From Bacteroidales bacterium (GTDB taxonomy: Bacteria > Bacteroidota > Bacteroidia > Bacteroidales > VadinHA17), in assembly GCA_020201035.1 (NCBI GenBank), contig JAIVHO010000001.1, positions 43,725-107,724 on the forward strand: a DNA stretch of 64,000 nt. The letters run 5' to 3'. Made by a program: the position numbers and the translations under genes. Shown piece by piece: positions 1-9,920 of this stretch (position 1 is its first letter; each line of letters starts with the position of its first letter). The notes beneath the pieces are model-generated. The model was not told where the DNA came from and searched no databases. It saw nothing but the letters and a program-made list of their open reading frames with translations.

Positions 1-50
1 TATGTCTTCATATTCTTATGCTTCAGCAGGGTATGATCTGTCTGTAATAT

Positions 51-179
51 CTAATTCCCCGTATGCGGGCTGACGAAGATAAGCATTTTTTCCGGAGACA
101 TAAATAGTGGGGGAAGTAGCAGCAGGGTACAAAAAAATAAGAGGAGCAGGCCGGTTGTGCTAAGCAGGGCGGGTTTCAT
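51..179 (-). CDS. Possible 42-aa small membrane protein or signal-peptide remnant
   Basis: A short reading frame on the minus strand starts with Met-Lys, has a long hydrophobic Leu/Phe-rich stretch typical of a signal peptide or single membrane helix, and stops after 42 codons. No family is recognised. It could be a small membrane peptide or the surviving 5' end of a decayed exported protein; all minus-strand frames downstream close before the window edge. The rest of positions 1-500 shows no gene; it contains a 7-bp inverted repeat (GTGAAAG/CTTTCAC, about 241-279) of unknown meaning. Confidence 0.2.
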   Translation of the reverse strand: MKPALLSTTGLLLLFFCTLLLLPPLFMSPEKMLIFVSPHTGN

Positions 180-500
180 TTCAGAAATCCCGGAATCTAC
201 TGTCTGATAAAGAAAGGTTCCTTCGTCCGAAGGCCCTTATGTGAAAGTCAATGTCTGCAATACAATCCTGTTCTTTCACACAACCAACCAATAATGCTCC
301 TCTTATGTTAATAGCATGAGCTTGTATACAAATGTAAGATAAAAAGAACATAAAGTCAAATTTTTCAAGGTAAAATTATCATAATAGGTATTTTTAACCA
401 TAATTAGTTGTATTGTTAAACCCGTGCCCTTCCCGGACATCTGTTCCCGTGCGCTGGAAGCATTAATCAAATAACCTTAAATTATTGATGCAAACTTTCA

Positions 501-529
501 TTGCTATTGTGGCCGGAATACTATTTTTG
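501..529 (+). promoter_or_regulatory. Bacteroidetes-type promoter before the first aconitase-family gene
   Basis: TATTTTTG at 522-529 matches the Bacteroidetes -7 consensus TAnnTTTG, with TTG at 501-503 placed 18 bp upstream as a -33 element. Transcription would begin near 534, so an upstream TTG at 501 cannot be the start codon; this favours ATG 558 or 564 as the translation start. Confidence 0.5.
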
Positions 530-557
530 TAGGACCAACTTAAACACTACAGAAGAA

Positions 558-2366
558 ATGGGTATGACAATTATTGAAAAAATACTGGCACAGCATGCAG
601 GCCGTAAGAGTGTAAAGCCAGGTGATATTGTTGATATAGTCATTGATGCCAGGGCAGCACGTGACTTCGGGGGAGCCAACGTTGTTAAAAACCTGCGGGA
701 TCATGCTCTCTCTCTTGATAATCCTGAAAAGACCATGTTTACCTTTGATTGCAACCCGACCGGGAGTGATCAGAAATACGCTGTCAATCAGCATATATGT
801 CGTCTTTATGCCCGTGAACAGGGTGTCAGGGTGTATGATATTGATGCAGGGATAGGTACACATATTCTGATTGACAGGGGACATGTTTACCCCGGCGCAA
901 CAGCTATTTCCACCGATTCACACGCTAATATACTTGGTGCTATTGGGGCATTCGGACAGGGGATGGGGGATATGGATATTGCCTCAGCATGGAACAGGGG
1001 AAAGGTCTGGTTTAAGGTGCCTGAATCAGTGCAACTGAATCTTACAGGAAAATTTCCCCCGGATATTGCCGCCAAGGATATTGTACTGAACCTTCTGAAG
1101 ATATTCGGTGCCAATACATTGCTTGGATACAGTCTTGAAATTTACGGAGATGATGTTAGCAGTTTGTCACTTGACGACCGTATTACCATATCAAGCATGG
1201 CAACGGAAATGGGAGCAATAATACTTCTTTTTCCTCCTGACCAGAAGATAATTGATTATTGCAGGGAGAGGACTAAAAATGATTTTAAGCCTGTTTATGC
1301 AGATCCTGATGCCGCATACGCAGATTCCTTTAGTATTGATGTTTCAGACTTCAGGCAGATGGTCTCGCGCCCCGGCAAACCTCATGACACAACGGATATT
1401 GGTGAAATAGTAGGGGTTAAGATCGATTCTGCATTTATCGGAAGCTGCACAAATGGCCGGATTGAGGATATGAGAGTGGCTGCCTCTGTTCTTAAGGGCA
1501 GACATGTTGCACCCGGTGTGGTATTGAAAATAGTACCCTCCACCGATGCTGTATGGAATCAGTGTCTTGAGGAGGGGCTGATAGCAATTTTCAAGGAGGC
1601 CGGGGCACTTGTTTCCAATGCAGGGTGTGCAGGGTGCGCGGCCGGACAGGTAGGACAGAATGGTCCGGGCGAAATAACAGTAAGCACAGGTAACCGTAAT
1701 TTTCCGGGCAAGCAGGGAAAGGGAAGTGTTTATCTGGCCTCACCCGCAGTAGTTGCGGCATCAGCCGTTGCAGGCGTCCTTACTTCATCTGTAGATACTC
1801 CTGTTGTCACAGAATTTATACAAGCAGACACGAGGGCCAAAACAGCCGAAGCAGGCGTAAAAAAAGATAAATCTGATTTTAAGGAGATTGCAGAGGGAAA
1901 GTGCCGGGTTATCATGGAGGATAATATAGACACCGATATGATCTTTCATAACCGGTATCTTGCAATAACAGATATTAAGGAGATGGGGCAGTATACCTTT
2001 GATAATCTTGGCGGCCATGAGGATTTTGCCTCAAAAGCAGAGCCTGGAGATATTATTGTCACCGGAAAGAATTTCGGATCAGGAAGCTCAAGACAACAGG
2101 CGGTTGATTGTTTTATATCACTTGGAGTAAGTGCAATTATAGCTGAATCTTTTGGGGCAATCTATGAGAGAAATGCCATAAATGCAGCTTTCCCGGTAAT
2201 GACATATAATGATATTTCCGCCCTCGGGCTGAATGACGGGGACAGGATAAGGGTGAACTACAGGAGCGGTGAGATTGTAAACATGGAAAACGGGAACAGC
2301 ATTCAGGCCAATCCTTTCTCTGAGGTTCAGATAGATATTTGCAGGAGAGGTGGTCTCCTGGGATGA
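558..2366 (+). CDS. Fused 3-isopropylmalate dehydratase/homoaconitase-family hydro-lyase (LeuC-LeuD type), copy 1
   Basis: A cytoplasmic [4Fe-4S] hydro-lyase of the aconitase superfamily that isomerises a hydroxy-di/tricarboxylate by dehydration and rehydration. The N-terminal about 420 residues are LeuC-like; the cluster ligands appear as Cys297 in SCTNGR and Cys357/Cys360 in a CAGC motif. From about residue 450 a LeuD-like swivel domain follows with the GSGSSR loop (about residues 507-512). In most bacteria these are separate subunits; here they form one chain of about 600 residues. Start at 558 (or 564) is chosen because the promoter occupies 501-529. The substrate is not clear: no leuA or leuB is adjacent, so isopropylmalate, homocitrate, citrate or a methylated malate are all possible. 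It lies 51 bp upstream of a diverged paralogue, probably in one operon. Confidence 0.85.
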   Translation: MGMTIIEKILAQHAGRKSVKPGDIVDIVIDARAARDFGGANVVKNLRDHALSLDNPEKTMFTFDCNPTGSDQKYAVNQHICRLYAREQGVRVYDIDAGIGTHILIDRGHVYPGATAISTDSHANILGAIGAFGQGMGDMDIASAWNRGKVWFKVPESVQLNLTGKFPPDIAAKDIVLNLLKIFGANTLLGYSLEIYGDDVSSLSLDDRITISSMATEMGAIILLFPPDQKIIDYCRERTKNDFKPVYADPDAAYADSFSIDVSDFRQMVSRPGKPHDTTDIGEIVGVKIDSAFIGSCTNGRIEDMRVAASVLKGRHVAPGVVLKIVPSTDAVWNQCLEEGLIAIFKEAGALVSNAGCAGCAAGQVGQNGPGEITVSTGNRNFPGKQGKGSVYLASPAVVAASAVAGVLTSSVDTPVVTEFIQADTRAKTAEAGVKKDKSDFKEIAEGKCRVIMEDNIDTDMIFHNRYLAITDIKEMGQYTFDNLGGHEDFASKAEPGDIIVTGKNFGSGSSRQQAVDCFISLGVSAIIAESFGAIYERNAINAAFPVMTYNDISALGLNDGDRIRVNYRSGEIVNMENGNSIQANPFSEVQIDICRRGGLLG

Positions 2367-2417
2367 AAAGGACAGAAAAGAATCAGTAATAAAGGACTCT
2401 GTAAAAAAAAATATGAT

Positions 2418-4196
2418 ATGGCTGCAAGAACATTTGTTGAAAAGATATTTGATGCACCCACAGGTTCAATTGTCTTTCGTAAACCGGATATTGTACTGAC
2501 ACATGATAACAGTGCAAGTATATACAAGACGTTTCAGAAAATGGGAGGGGAGAAGATTGCTGATCCTGACCGCCTGCTGATAGTGCTTGATCATAATGCT
2601 CCCCCTACAGATGCCAAACTGGCAAACCAGTACCAGATGGTAAGGGATATTGTCAAACAGTATGGTATTAAGAATTTTTATGATGCAGGAAAGGGAATCT
2701 GCCACCAGATAGTATCATATCATGCACTTCCCGGAATGATTATCACAGGAAGCGACAGCCATACATGTACAGCAGGAGCCTTTAATGCAATGGCTGCAGG
2801 GATTGACCGCACAGAGGCGGCCGGATTGTGGGTTAAGGGGGAAACATGGTTCAGGGTGCCTGAGAGTATCCGGATCAACCTGTCAGGCAAACTGCCTGAA
2901 GGAGTTGCAGCTAAGGACCTGTCTCTATACATAATTGGCCTTACAGGATCTGATGGAGCAAACTATATGTCAATTGAATATCATGGTGAGGGGGTAGCAA
3001 CACTCGGTATTTCCGAAAGAATGACCCTCGCAAACCTGGCATCGGAAATGGGTGCTAAAAATGCAGTATTTCCGCCTGACAGGGTGCTGTCAGACTATTA
3101 TAATGGTGATATGAAGGGAGGCGTATGGGCTGATGAGGGTGCTGAATACAACCGGATAATTGATATAAATATGAGCGAAATACCACCTCTGGTTGCTGCT
3201 CCTCATCATGTGGATAATGTGAAGACTGTCTCAGAAGTGGAGGGACTGGAAATTCATCAGGGTCTTATTGGTACATGCACCAATGGCAGAATTGAGGACA
3301 TGAGGGAGGCTGCCGCAGTGCTTAAGGGGAAAGTGGTAAAGAGCGGAGTGCAGCTGCTCGTTATACCTGCCTCACAGAAAATATTCCTTCAGGCAATGGA
3401 GGAGGGACTTATAAAAATATTTATTGAAGCCGGAGCAAATGTGCTGAGCCCCAGCTGCGGACCATGTCTGGGAACCGGACAGGGTATTCCGGCCGACGGA
3501 ATGAGGGTGATCTCAACAGCAAACAGGAATTTCTCGGGAAGAATGGGAAACAAGGAGGCAGAAATCTACCTTGCCTCACCTGAAACAGTTGCTCTTAGCG
3601 CAATTAACGGATGTATATCAGACCCGCGCGGACCAGGGCATAATGACCGCCTCTCCTTTAACAGAAAACAGAGTGATTTTGTAATGACAGGTGAGGGTGG
3701 ATCAAGGAAAGCAGGATCGGTATGGGATTACTCCGATATTGATAACCTCAACACGGACCAGATGTTTGCCGGAAATCTTACCTATAATATAATGAGCTCT
3801 GATCCGGAGGCGATAATGCCGCACCTATTTGCCGGCTTTGATCCGGAGTTCGCCACCGGAGTAGCAACGGGTGATATTATTATGGCAGGGGATAACTTTG
3901 GCTGCGGAAGTTCAAGGGAGCATCCTGCGGTCGGACTGGCCCACGCGGGAGTTAAAGCAATAATAGTAAAGTCTGTTAACAGGATATTCTTCAGGTCTTC
4001 AATCAACCAGGGACTGCTTTTAATTGTGGCACCGGAGGCTGTTGATGCATATAAACGCGGCCAGAGTGCTGATGTGGATCCGTCAGAAGGAGTGATCAGG
4101 GTAGGAGAGAAACTGTTCCGGTTTGAGCCGCTTCCGGGTAAGCTGCAGGAGATAATAGAAAAGCGCGGCCTGGTAAACTGGATCAGATCATCATAA
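2418..4196 (+). CDS. Fused aconitase-superfamily hydro-lyase (LeuC-LeuD type), copy 2
   Basis: A second 592-residue aconitase-superfamily protein with the same domain order as its upstream neighbour. Cluster ligands are Cys287 (TCTNGR) and Cys347/Cys350 (SCGPC). The C-terminal swivel domain carries GCGSSREH near residue 495, which is closer to the aconitase/IPMI consensus than the SSRQQ loop of copy 1; this loop contacts substrate, so the two proteins probably act on different substrates or steps. The short gap suggests co-transcription. Possible roles include aconitase in the TCA cycle or 3-isopropylmalate dehydratase; the sequence alone does not decide. The gene is followed by a 549-bp noncoding stretch with a 56-bp tandem repeat. 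Confidence 0.85.
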   Translation: MAARTFVEKIFDAPTGSIVFRKPDIVLTHDNSASIYKTFQKMGGEKIADPDRLLIVLDHNAPPTDAKLANQYQMVRDIVKQYGIKNFYDAGKGICHQIVSYHALPGMIITGSDSHTCTAGAFNAMAAGIDRTEAAGLWVKGETWFRVPESIRINLSGKLPEGVAAKDLSLYIIGLTGSDGANYMSIEYHGEGVATLGISERMTLANLASEMGAKNAVFPPDRVLSDYYNGDMKGGVWADEGAEYNRIIDINMSEIPPLVAAPHHVDNVKTVSEVEGLEIHQGLIGTCTNGRIEDMREAAAVLKGKVVKSGVQLLVIPASQKIFLQAMEEGLIKIFIEAGANVLSPSCGPCLGTGQGIPADGMRVISTANRNFSGRMGNKEAEIYLASPETVALSAINGCISDPRGPGHNDRLSFNRKQSDFVMTGEGGSRKAGSVWDYSDIDNLNTDQMFAGNLTYNIMSSDPEAIMPHLFAGFDPEFATGVATGDIIMAGDNFGCGSSREHPAVGLAHAGVKAIIVKSVNRIFFRSSINQGLLLIVAPEAVDAYKRGQSADVDPSEGVIRVGEKLFRFEPLPGKLQEIIEKRGLVNWIRSS

Positions 4197-4296
4197 AGTA
4201 GTTGCAAACGCTGATTAGTAATTTCTGTTTGGCCGCTGATGCTTGGTTGTCACTATTGAACAATGCTTAATGGTTTCTCATTGTTGACATGCTGCG

Positions 4297-4566
4297 GCTT
4301 ACTCCCAGTGACAGATCTTCCACTGACGGGATATTATTATGGACCTGTTTCTGCTTACTCCCAGTGACAGTTCTTCCTCTGACGGGATATTATTATGGAC
4401 CTGTTTTTGCTTACTCCCAGTGACAGTTCTTCCTCTGACGGGTTGTTATTATAGACCTGTTTCTGCTTACTCCCAGTGACAGTTCTTCCTCTGACGGGTT
4501 GTTATTATAGACCTGTTTCTGCTTACTCCCAGTGACAGTTCTTCCTCTGACGGGTTATTATTATAG
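4297..4566 (+). repeat. 56-bp tandem repeat, about five copies
   Basis: Units start at 4297, 4353, 4409, 4465 and 4521, exactly 56 bp apart; the last is partial. Each begins GCTTACTCCCAGTGACAG and continues through TCTGACGGG and an AT-rich TTATTATA stretch. Copies 4 and 5 are almost identical while copy 1 has diverged (CACTGACGGG). Copy 1 contains an imperfect palindrome CAGTGACAG...CTTCCACTG. The array fills most of the gap between the aconitase-like pair and a 5'-truncated glycosidase-like gene. No coding frame crosses it. Confidence 0.9.
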
Positions 4567-4745
4567 CCATCTTCCCAACAGACATCATTATTTACCCATT
4601 GATATAATTGAAACATCACTGTCTGCCGGTAACTTAGCTTATAATCTGTTGTAAAACCTCATTGTTCAGCTCCGGTATTTCATTTAATTGCTTAAATTAG
4701 CAATTGATATTTAAGTGTATATAGAACATTTATTTAAACAGGAGC

Positions 4746-7292
4746 TTGAAGATTGCAGAAGGTGACTGGTTATCATTTTACAGGGGAGAGACAACCTTTA
4801 CTGCTACACAGGATAAGGTTGTCTATACCGATATGGTTAAAGGAACTCCTCTAAGGATGGATCAGACAATAACTCTTATTGAGAACAGTATAAACTGGAA
4901 GATTGATCTGGAGACAACCATGGAATTCCCTGTGCTGATAGGAGACCTGGGGATTCCCTTTCCATGGCAGACACCGGGCGGTGCAACCTCACAGGATATT
5001 TTTGAGAAGGGATTTGTAAAACACCATTATATATCAGGCGACGGCTCCTTTATTTTCTTTGCAAAACCCTCGGGAGAGCCACCTTTCCTTCTTGTTACAA
5101 CAGGGGCAAATACCCATTTTGAATATTTTAACAATCAGGATACATATACTGCCTATATCCATTCTGGCAGAACCGCTGAGATTGATACCTCCGGAACATG
5201 GAGGCAGCCTCACACAACCCGCCTGCTTCAGCCCTCGGGAGAGGAGGGAAGCAGTTTAAGCTATAGTTTTAATATTGAGTGGGCCGACAGCTATGATGAC
5301 CTGAGGCAGAAACTGTATGAAAGAGGACTTTTTGATATCCGGGTGGTCCCTGGCATGTCACTCCCATCAGACCTTACGGCAAAATTTTCTCTCCATACGC
5401 AAAATATAATTGATTCAATAGTACCGGAATTCAGAGAGAGGACAACCCTGAAAAACCTGGGTGAACCAAAGCCCGGCCATCATATTTATGAGGTGGATTT
5501 TGACAGGCTGGGTGAGAATATGCTCACCATATATTATAATGGAGGAAGGAAAAGCTATCTGGAATTTTTCTCAACAGAACCTCTTGAGACGCTCTATAAA
5601 AAGAGATCATCTTTTCTGGTTAACAGCCAGCAGCACAGGGTTCCCGGTAAGTGGTACGACGGACTTTTCTCTATTTATGACATGAAGAATGCAGTGCTGC
5701 GCGGACCCGATAACACTGACGGGTATGATTACTGGTGGGGATATGTGCTGGCATCCGATGATCCTGCCCTTTGCAAGGCTCCATATGTGGCCGCAAAGAA
5801 TGTGTGGTATCCTGATGGTGATGAGATTGAGGCTGTAGAGTACTACCTGGAAAAATTTGTTTGGGGCGGACTGCAGAGAACAGATAAAGAAACACCCTAT
5901 CCGTACGGAATATACGGCACACCCAACTGGATGGTGAACAGGGATCCGGTGCTAAGGGCCGGAGTCAAGAATCAGAACCTTGACAAGATGAATATATGGA
6001 GATCATATGACTATCCGCATATCATCATGCTCTACTTCCATATGTATCAGGTGGCATCCTATTATCCTGATATGGTAAAATACCTTGATGCCGACGGATA
6101 TCTGGAGAGGGCATGGCAGACAGCCCGCGCATATTTTATCTATCCCTATGAGATACTGCCATGGTATGATACATACAAATGGGGCTGCTATAATGAAGTG
6201 GTGATTGAAGAGCTTATTACAGCCCTTGAAGAAAAGGGGAGGAATGAAGAGGCAGCATGGCTGAGAAATGAATATGAGAAGAAGGTAAAATATTTTATCT
6301 ATGATGATCACTATCCGTTCAGGTCAGAATATGCCATTGACCGCACTGCCTTTGAGTCATCATATGCATTTGCAAGATACGGCACAGAGACCAGTATGCA
6401 ACCAGATACAAACCTGTGGTATGATGTCAAACTCACTAAATGGTGGTCGCATCCCTCCGTAAACAGGTCAGATGCACGGGAATTTATGGACCGGCAGCAC
6501 CTTGCCGGTCTGGCCGTCAGAGGATGGCTTGAAACAAAGTATTTCCTGCTGGGGTCTGACTTTACAACCAGCTCAGACAGGCATTGCCTCTCCTATATGG
6601 CCAAAATGGGCGGATGGTCAATTTTGGATTACGGTCTCAGGTATGCCACTGAACCCTTCGACTGGTTGCAGCTTGGGTATGCATCATATCTCAGCTCGTG
6701 GGCCCTTATGAATACCGGCACCGGGGAATCTGATTATGGTTTCTGGTGGCCCGGAAAGGAGAATGACGGAGCAATGGGTTGGGCATTTATGTCAGCAAAA
6801 TCAGGACCGGCATGGATACGCAAGGATGTAGACAGGGGGGCATGGTTCTATGACGGGGAGGCCGATCTGGGACTGGGTGCCGCCTTCAGGATGGCTGCAA
6901 CAGTACTTGCTGATGATCCGCTTTTCGGGTGGACGGCATACGGGGGAACACTGGTAAAAGGTAACAGAAGGATGGAGGTTATTCCAAGGGATGGTGTAAG
7001 GAGCAGATTCTGGATAGTTGACAGCTCAGGCAGCACAGGCATTGAGCTGAACAGGGACGGTTTTATGAAGGAGATGCCGGTATCATGGTCGGAACGCACA
7101 GGAACAATAGAATTTATTATAGAAAACAGAACCGGTGATACTCACACCACAAGGGTAACCATAAGTTCTTCGCAAAGATGGGAGATTCTCAGGGACGGAA
7201 ATAAGGTGGGAGAGTATAATCCCGGAGACAGCTTCACCGAATTACAGATTTCAGGAAAAAGTAACAGTATAACCCTAAAAAGAAAAAGATGA
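4746..7292 (+). CDS. DUF5695-like putative glycoside hydrolase, apparently lacking its 5' end
   Basis: An 848-residue protein resembling the DUF5695 family of Bacteroidetes: a beta-rich N-terminal part (about residues 1-240) followed by a helical, Trp/Tyr-rich region likely to form an (alpha/alpha) barrel (motifs YDYWWG, YGIYGTPNW, YDYPHI). Family assignment is from memory of motifs, not a search. The only available start is TTG 4746; an in-frame TAG lies at 4722-4724. There is no signal peptide, although its partner downstream is a lipoprotein, and the first residues look internal to the domain. The gene has therefore probably lost about 80-100 codons, next to the 56-bp repeat array. It overlaps the next gene by 4 nt (ATGA), so the pair was translationally coupled. 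Confidence 0.6.
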   Translation: MKIAEGDWLSFYRGETTFTATQDKVVYTDMVKGTPLRMDQTITLIENSINWKIDLETTMEFPVLIGDLGIPFPWQTPGGATSQDIFEKGFVKHHYISGDGSFIFFAKPSGEPPFLLVTTGANTHFEYFNNQDTYTAYIHSGRTAEIDTSGTWRQPHTTRLLQPSGEEGSSLSYSFNIEWADSYDDLRQKLYERGLFDIRVVPGMSLPSDLTAKFSLHTQNIIDSIVPEFRERTTLKNLGEPKPGHHIYEVDFDRLGENMLTIYYNGGRKSYLEFFSTEPLETLYKKRSSFLVNSQQHRVPGKWYDGLFSIYDMKNAVLRGPDNTDGYDYWWGYVLASDDPALCKAPYVAAKNVWYPDGDEIEAVEYYLEKFVWGGLQRTDKETPYPYGIYGTPNWMVNRDPVLRAGVKNQNLDKMNIWRSYDYPHIIMLYFHMYQVASYYPDMVKYLDADGYLERAWQTARAYFIYPYEILPWYDTYKWGCYNEVVIEELITALEEKGRNEEAAWLRNEYEKKVKYFIYDDHYPFRSEYAIDRTAFESSYAFARYGTETSMQPDTNLWYDVKLTKWWSHPSVNRSDAREFMDRQHLAGLAVRGWLETKYFLLGSDFTTSSDRHCLSYMAKMGGWSILDYGLRYATEPFDWLQLGYASYLSSWALMNTGTGESDYGFWWPGKENDGAMGWAFMSAKSGPAWIRKDVDRGAWFYDGEADLGLGAAFRMAATVLADDPLFGWTAYGGTLVKGNRRMEVIPRDGVRSRFWIVDSSGSTGIELNRDGFMKEMPVSWSERTGTIEFIIENRTGDTHTTRVTISSSQRWEILRDGNKVGEYNPGDSFTELQISGKSNSITLKRKR

Positions 7293-9820
7293 ACGGTACT
7301 TTATTATTGAAGGCAGTAACGGCATGCACGATATTATTGTCAGTATCACTTGCCGGCTGTAACAGCAGGCAGCAACCGGTAAAGATAAATGCCGGAGATG
7401 TGGGTGAATGGCCACGGAAAATTCCGGCCCGGATATCGGATCGGGATAACAGCGATCTGTTTGTAATGACTCTCGGAGATGTCACAACATCCCTTGCTGA
7501 TGGTATTTTTGACCCGGTAAAGGATGAAGTAACCCTTCATGACGGTACAGTTATGTCGAACTACTACCGTGATACTCTGGGTATCAAACAGTACAGTGCA
7601 ATGGACAAGTCAATATTTCCCCTGCCACCATCGGGTCTCTGTACATGGTATTACTACTATCAGGATATTAATGAGTCAGAGGTGCGCAAGAATACCGACT
7701 GGATAGCGGAAAACCTGGCTGAGTACGGGGCGAAGTATGTACAGATAGATGACGGATGGCAGAAAGAGACAGAGGCAGGCAGGCACGGTTCACGCGACTG
7801 GACAGGTGTTGACACTGCATTCTCATCAGGCATGGCATCACTTGCTGAATATATAAAGTCACGGGGTCTGGTGCCCGGAATATGGATTGCTCCGCACGGA
7901 CAATCGAAGTTTGATGTGGTAAAGGAGAACCCGGGAGTTTTCCTCTTTAAACAAGACAGCACATCGGCATCTCAGACATGGGAAGGCGACTGGCTTGTGG
8001 ATCCTACATCACCTGCCGCCCATCAGTATCTTAAGGATCTGTTCACTATGATGGTGGACTGGGGATATGAATATTACAAGATTGACGGTCAGCCGATTGT
8101 GGTTAATGAATACAGGAGCAAGTCTGAATTTATGATGGAACCGGGCGGTGATAATGTGGAACTCTACCGGAAGACACTTGAAAGCATAAGGGAAGCCATT
8201 GGCCCGGAGAGATATCTTCTGGGCTGCTGGGGAACACCGGTTGAGGGAATAGGTGTAATGGACGGATCACGTACAGGAGGAGATGTGGTCCTGGGATGGA
8301 GCGGTTTTGACGTGGCTCTTATGCCAACGATGAGATATTACTACCTGCACAATATTGCATGGTATACCGACCCCGATGTGATGCTGCTCCGACAGCCTCT
8401 TACAATTGATCAGGCAAGGGTGTGGGCAACGCTGCAGGGATTGACCGGACAGGCGCTGATGAGCAGTGACAGGCTTATGGACCTGTCGGATGAGAGAGCA
8501 GAAATGATGAAACGGGTATATCCCGCGGTTGATATCAGACCGCTTGACCTATTTCCGACAAACAGCAGAAAACCGGTATGGGATCTTAAGGTTAGTCATC
8601 TCGGGAGAGAGTATGATATCGTTGGACTATTCAACTTCGGAGAGGAATCGTTGAAACAGATAAATCTGCAGTGGGAAGATATCGGGCTGCATGAAGAAGT
8701 GCCGTACCATATTTTCGACTTCTGGAACAACGAATATCTGGGCACATGGGAGAAGGGAATGGCCGTAGAGGTTGCACCCACAAGCTGCAGGGTTCTGACG
8801 CTGCTGCCCGACAGGGATTATATACAGCTAATATCTACAAACAGGCACATAACACAGGGGTGGATTGACCTCGTGGAACTGTCACAGGAGGGCGAGAGCA
8901 TATCAGGTAAAAGTCATATTATAAAGGATGATCCGTACCAGCTCCATTTCGTTTATCCGCGCGGACAATATTATAAAGTTGGTGATATAAAGGTAAAGGG
9001 AGCAGGAGGCAAACTGAAAACCTCCGTAATGAACCACCAGGGGTGGTCAACGGTAACTGTCGAATCACCTTCTTCGGGAGATATAACCTGGGATATCGAA
9101 TTTGTTAAGGATGATAACTATAAGTATCTCACCAGAGACCCCGGAAGCGTAACGGTTGAAGCTACCGGACTCAACTCGGTGAAGATATCTTGGAGGGCAC
9201 AGTACTATCTGAATTCGGGATACCAGGTATACCTTAATGATGAGCTGATGGGATATGCTCCGGCCACATACTTCACCGTGGATGGTCTTGACCCTGCAGA
9301 AGTCTATACAGCTGATGTAAGAACGGTGTGGATGGATGGTGATATCAATACCAGACCGGAGGGCGGAGATCAGGAGTATGGAACGGAATTTACCATTGGA
9401 TCTCTTCTGCCTTCTGAAGTGTCACTGACAGATATTGCCGGAGAATCAAACAGCTATACAGTTAACAGGCCTGTTACGGCAGGAGGGGTAATCTACAATA
9501 ATAATATATCTGTTGCCGGAGGGAGGGTGGCTGAGATGAATCTCTCCGGGATATTTAAGACTTTCTCTGCCAGGGTGGCAATCAGTGATTTCAATGCTAC
9601 CCGTGCAGGCAGCAGCGTTACAGGCAGGTTCCGGATTATCGGCGATGGCAATGTGTTATATACATCTCCGGTTATGGCTCCGGGGGATATGCCGCGCAGT
9701 GTCACAGTGAATATTTCAGGAGTAAACAGGCTTATACTGGAGACAGTTGACGTTTCAGGAATGACACAGGGCAGGAGGGGCCCCACAGGAGTATGGATAA
9801 ATCCGGTTGTGACAAAATAG
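7289..9820 (+). CDS. Clan GH-D (GH27/GH36-like) alpha-galactosidase-type lipoprotein
   Basis: An 843-residue exported glycosidase. A signal peptide ends in a lipobox (SLAGC, Cys at about 24), so it is a lipoprotein. The (beta/alpha)8 catalytic domain spans about residues 100-430 with VQIDDGWQ, GIWIAP, a nucleophile Asp266 in YYKIDGQ, and a probable acid/base Asp332 in SRTGGD, all typical of retaining alpha-galactosidases and alpha-N-acetylgalactosaminidases. An Ig-like/Fn3-like domain (about 630-710) and a C-terminal NPCBM-like beta-sandwich (about 715-840) follow. It starts inside the stop codon of the DUF5695-like gene. Together with the downstream arabinofuranosidase and sulfatase it suggests breakdown of a galactose/arabinose-containing, possibly sulfated, polysaccharide. 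Confidence 0.8.
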   Translation: MNGTLLLKAVTACTILLSVSLAGCNSRQQPVKINAGDVGEWPRKIPARISDRDNSDLFVMTLGDVTTSLADGIFDPVKDEVTLHDGTVMSNYYRDTLGIKQYSAMDKSIFPLPPSGLCTWYYYYQDINESEVRKNTDWIAENLAEYGAKYVQIDDGWQKETEAGRHGSRDWTGVDTAFSSGMASLAEYIKSRGLVPGIWIAPHGQSKFDVVKENPGVFLFKQDSTSASQTWEGDWLVDPTSPAAHQYLKDLFTMMVDWGYEYYKIDGQPIVVNEYRSKSEFMMEPGGDNVELYRKTLESIREAIGPERYLLGCWGTPVEGIGVMDGSRTGGDVVLGWSGFDVALMPTMRYYYLHNIAWYTDPDVMLLRQPLTIDQARVWATLQGLTGQALMSSDRLMDLSDERAEMMKRVYPAVDIRPLDLFPTNSRKPVWDLKVSHLGREYDIVGLFNFGEESLKQINLQWEDIGLHEEVPYHIFDFWNNEYLGTWEKGMAVEVAPTSCRVLTLLPDRDYIQLISTNRHITQGWIDLVELSQEGESISGKSHIIKDDPYQLHFVYPRGQYYKVGDIKVKGAGGKLKTSVMNHQGWSTVTVESPSSGDITWDIEFVKDDNYKYLTRDPGSVTVEATGLNSVKISWRAQYYLNSGYQVYLNDELMGYAPATYFTVDGLDPAEVYTADVRTVWMDGDINTRPEGGDQEYGTEFTIGSLLPSEVSLTDIAGESNSYTVNRPVTAGGVIYNNNISVAGGRVAEMNLSGIFKTFSARVAISDFNATRAGSSVTGRFRIIGDGNVLYTSPVMAPGDMPRSVTVNISGVNRLILETVDVSGMTQGRRGPTGVWINPVVTK

Positions 9821-9920
9821 ATGATCATATTTATAACGGGGTTCCTCCTGATATCTGAGCCACGATATCTAAAAAGTCGAAATTTGAGGTTGAAAACTGA
9901 TAAATAAGAAATTTTAAAAA

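Noticed and set aside
4297..4566. CRISPR array
   Set aside because: The units are contiguous 56-bp repeats without unique spacers, and no cas genes are near.
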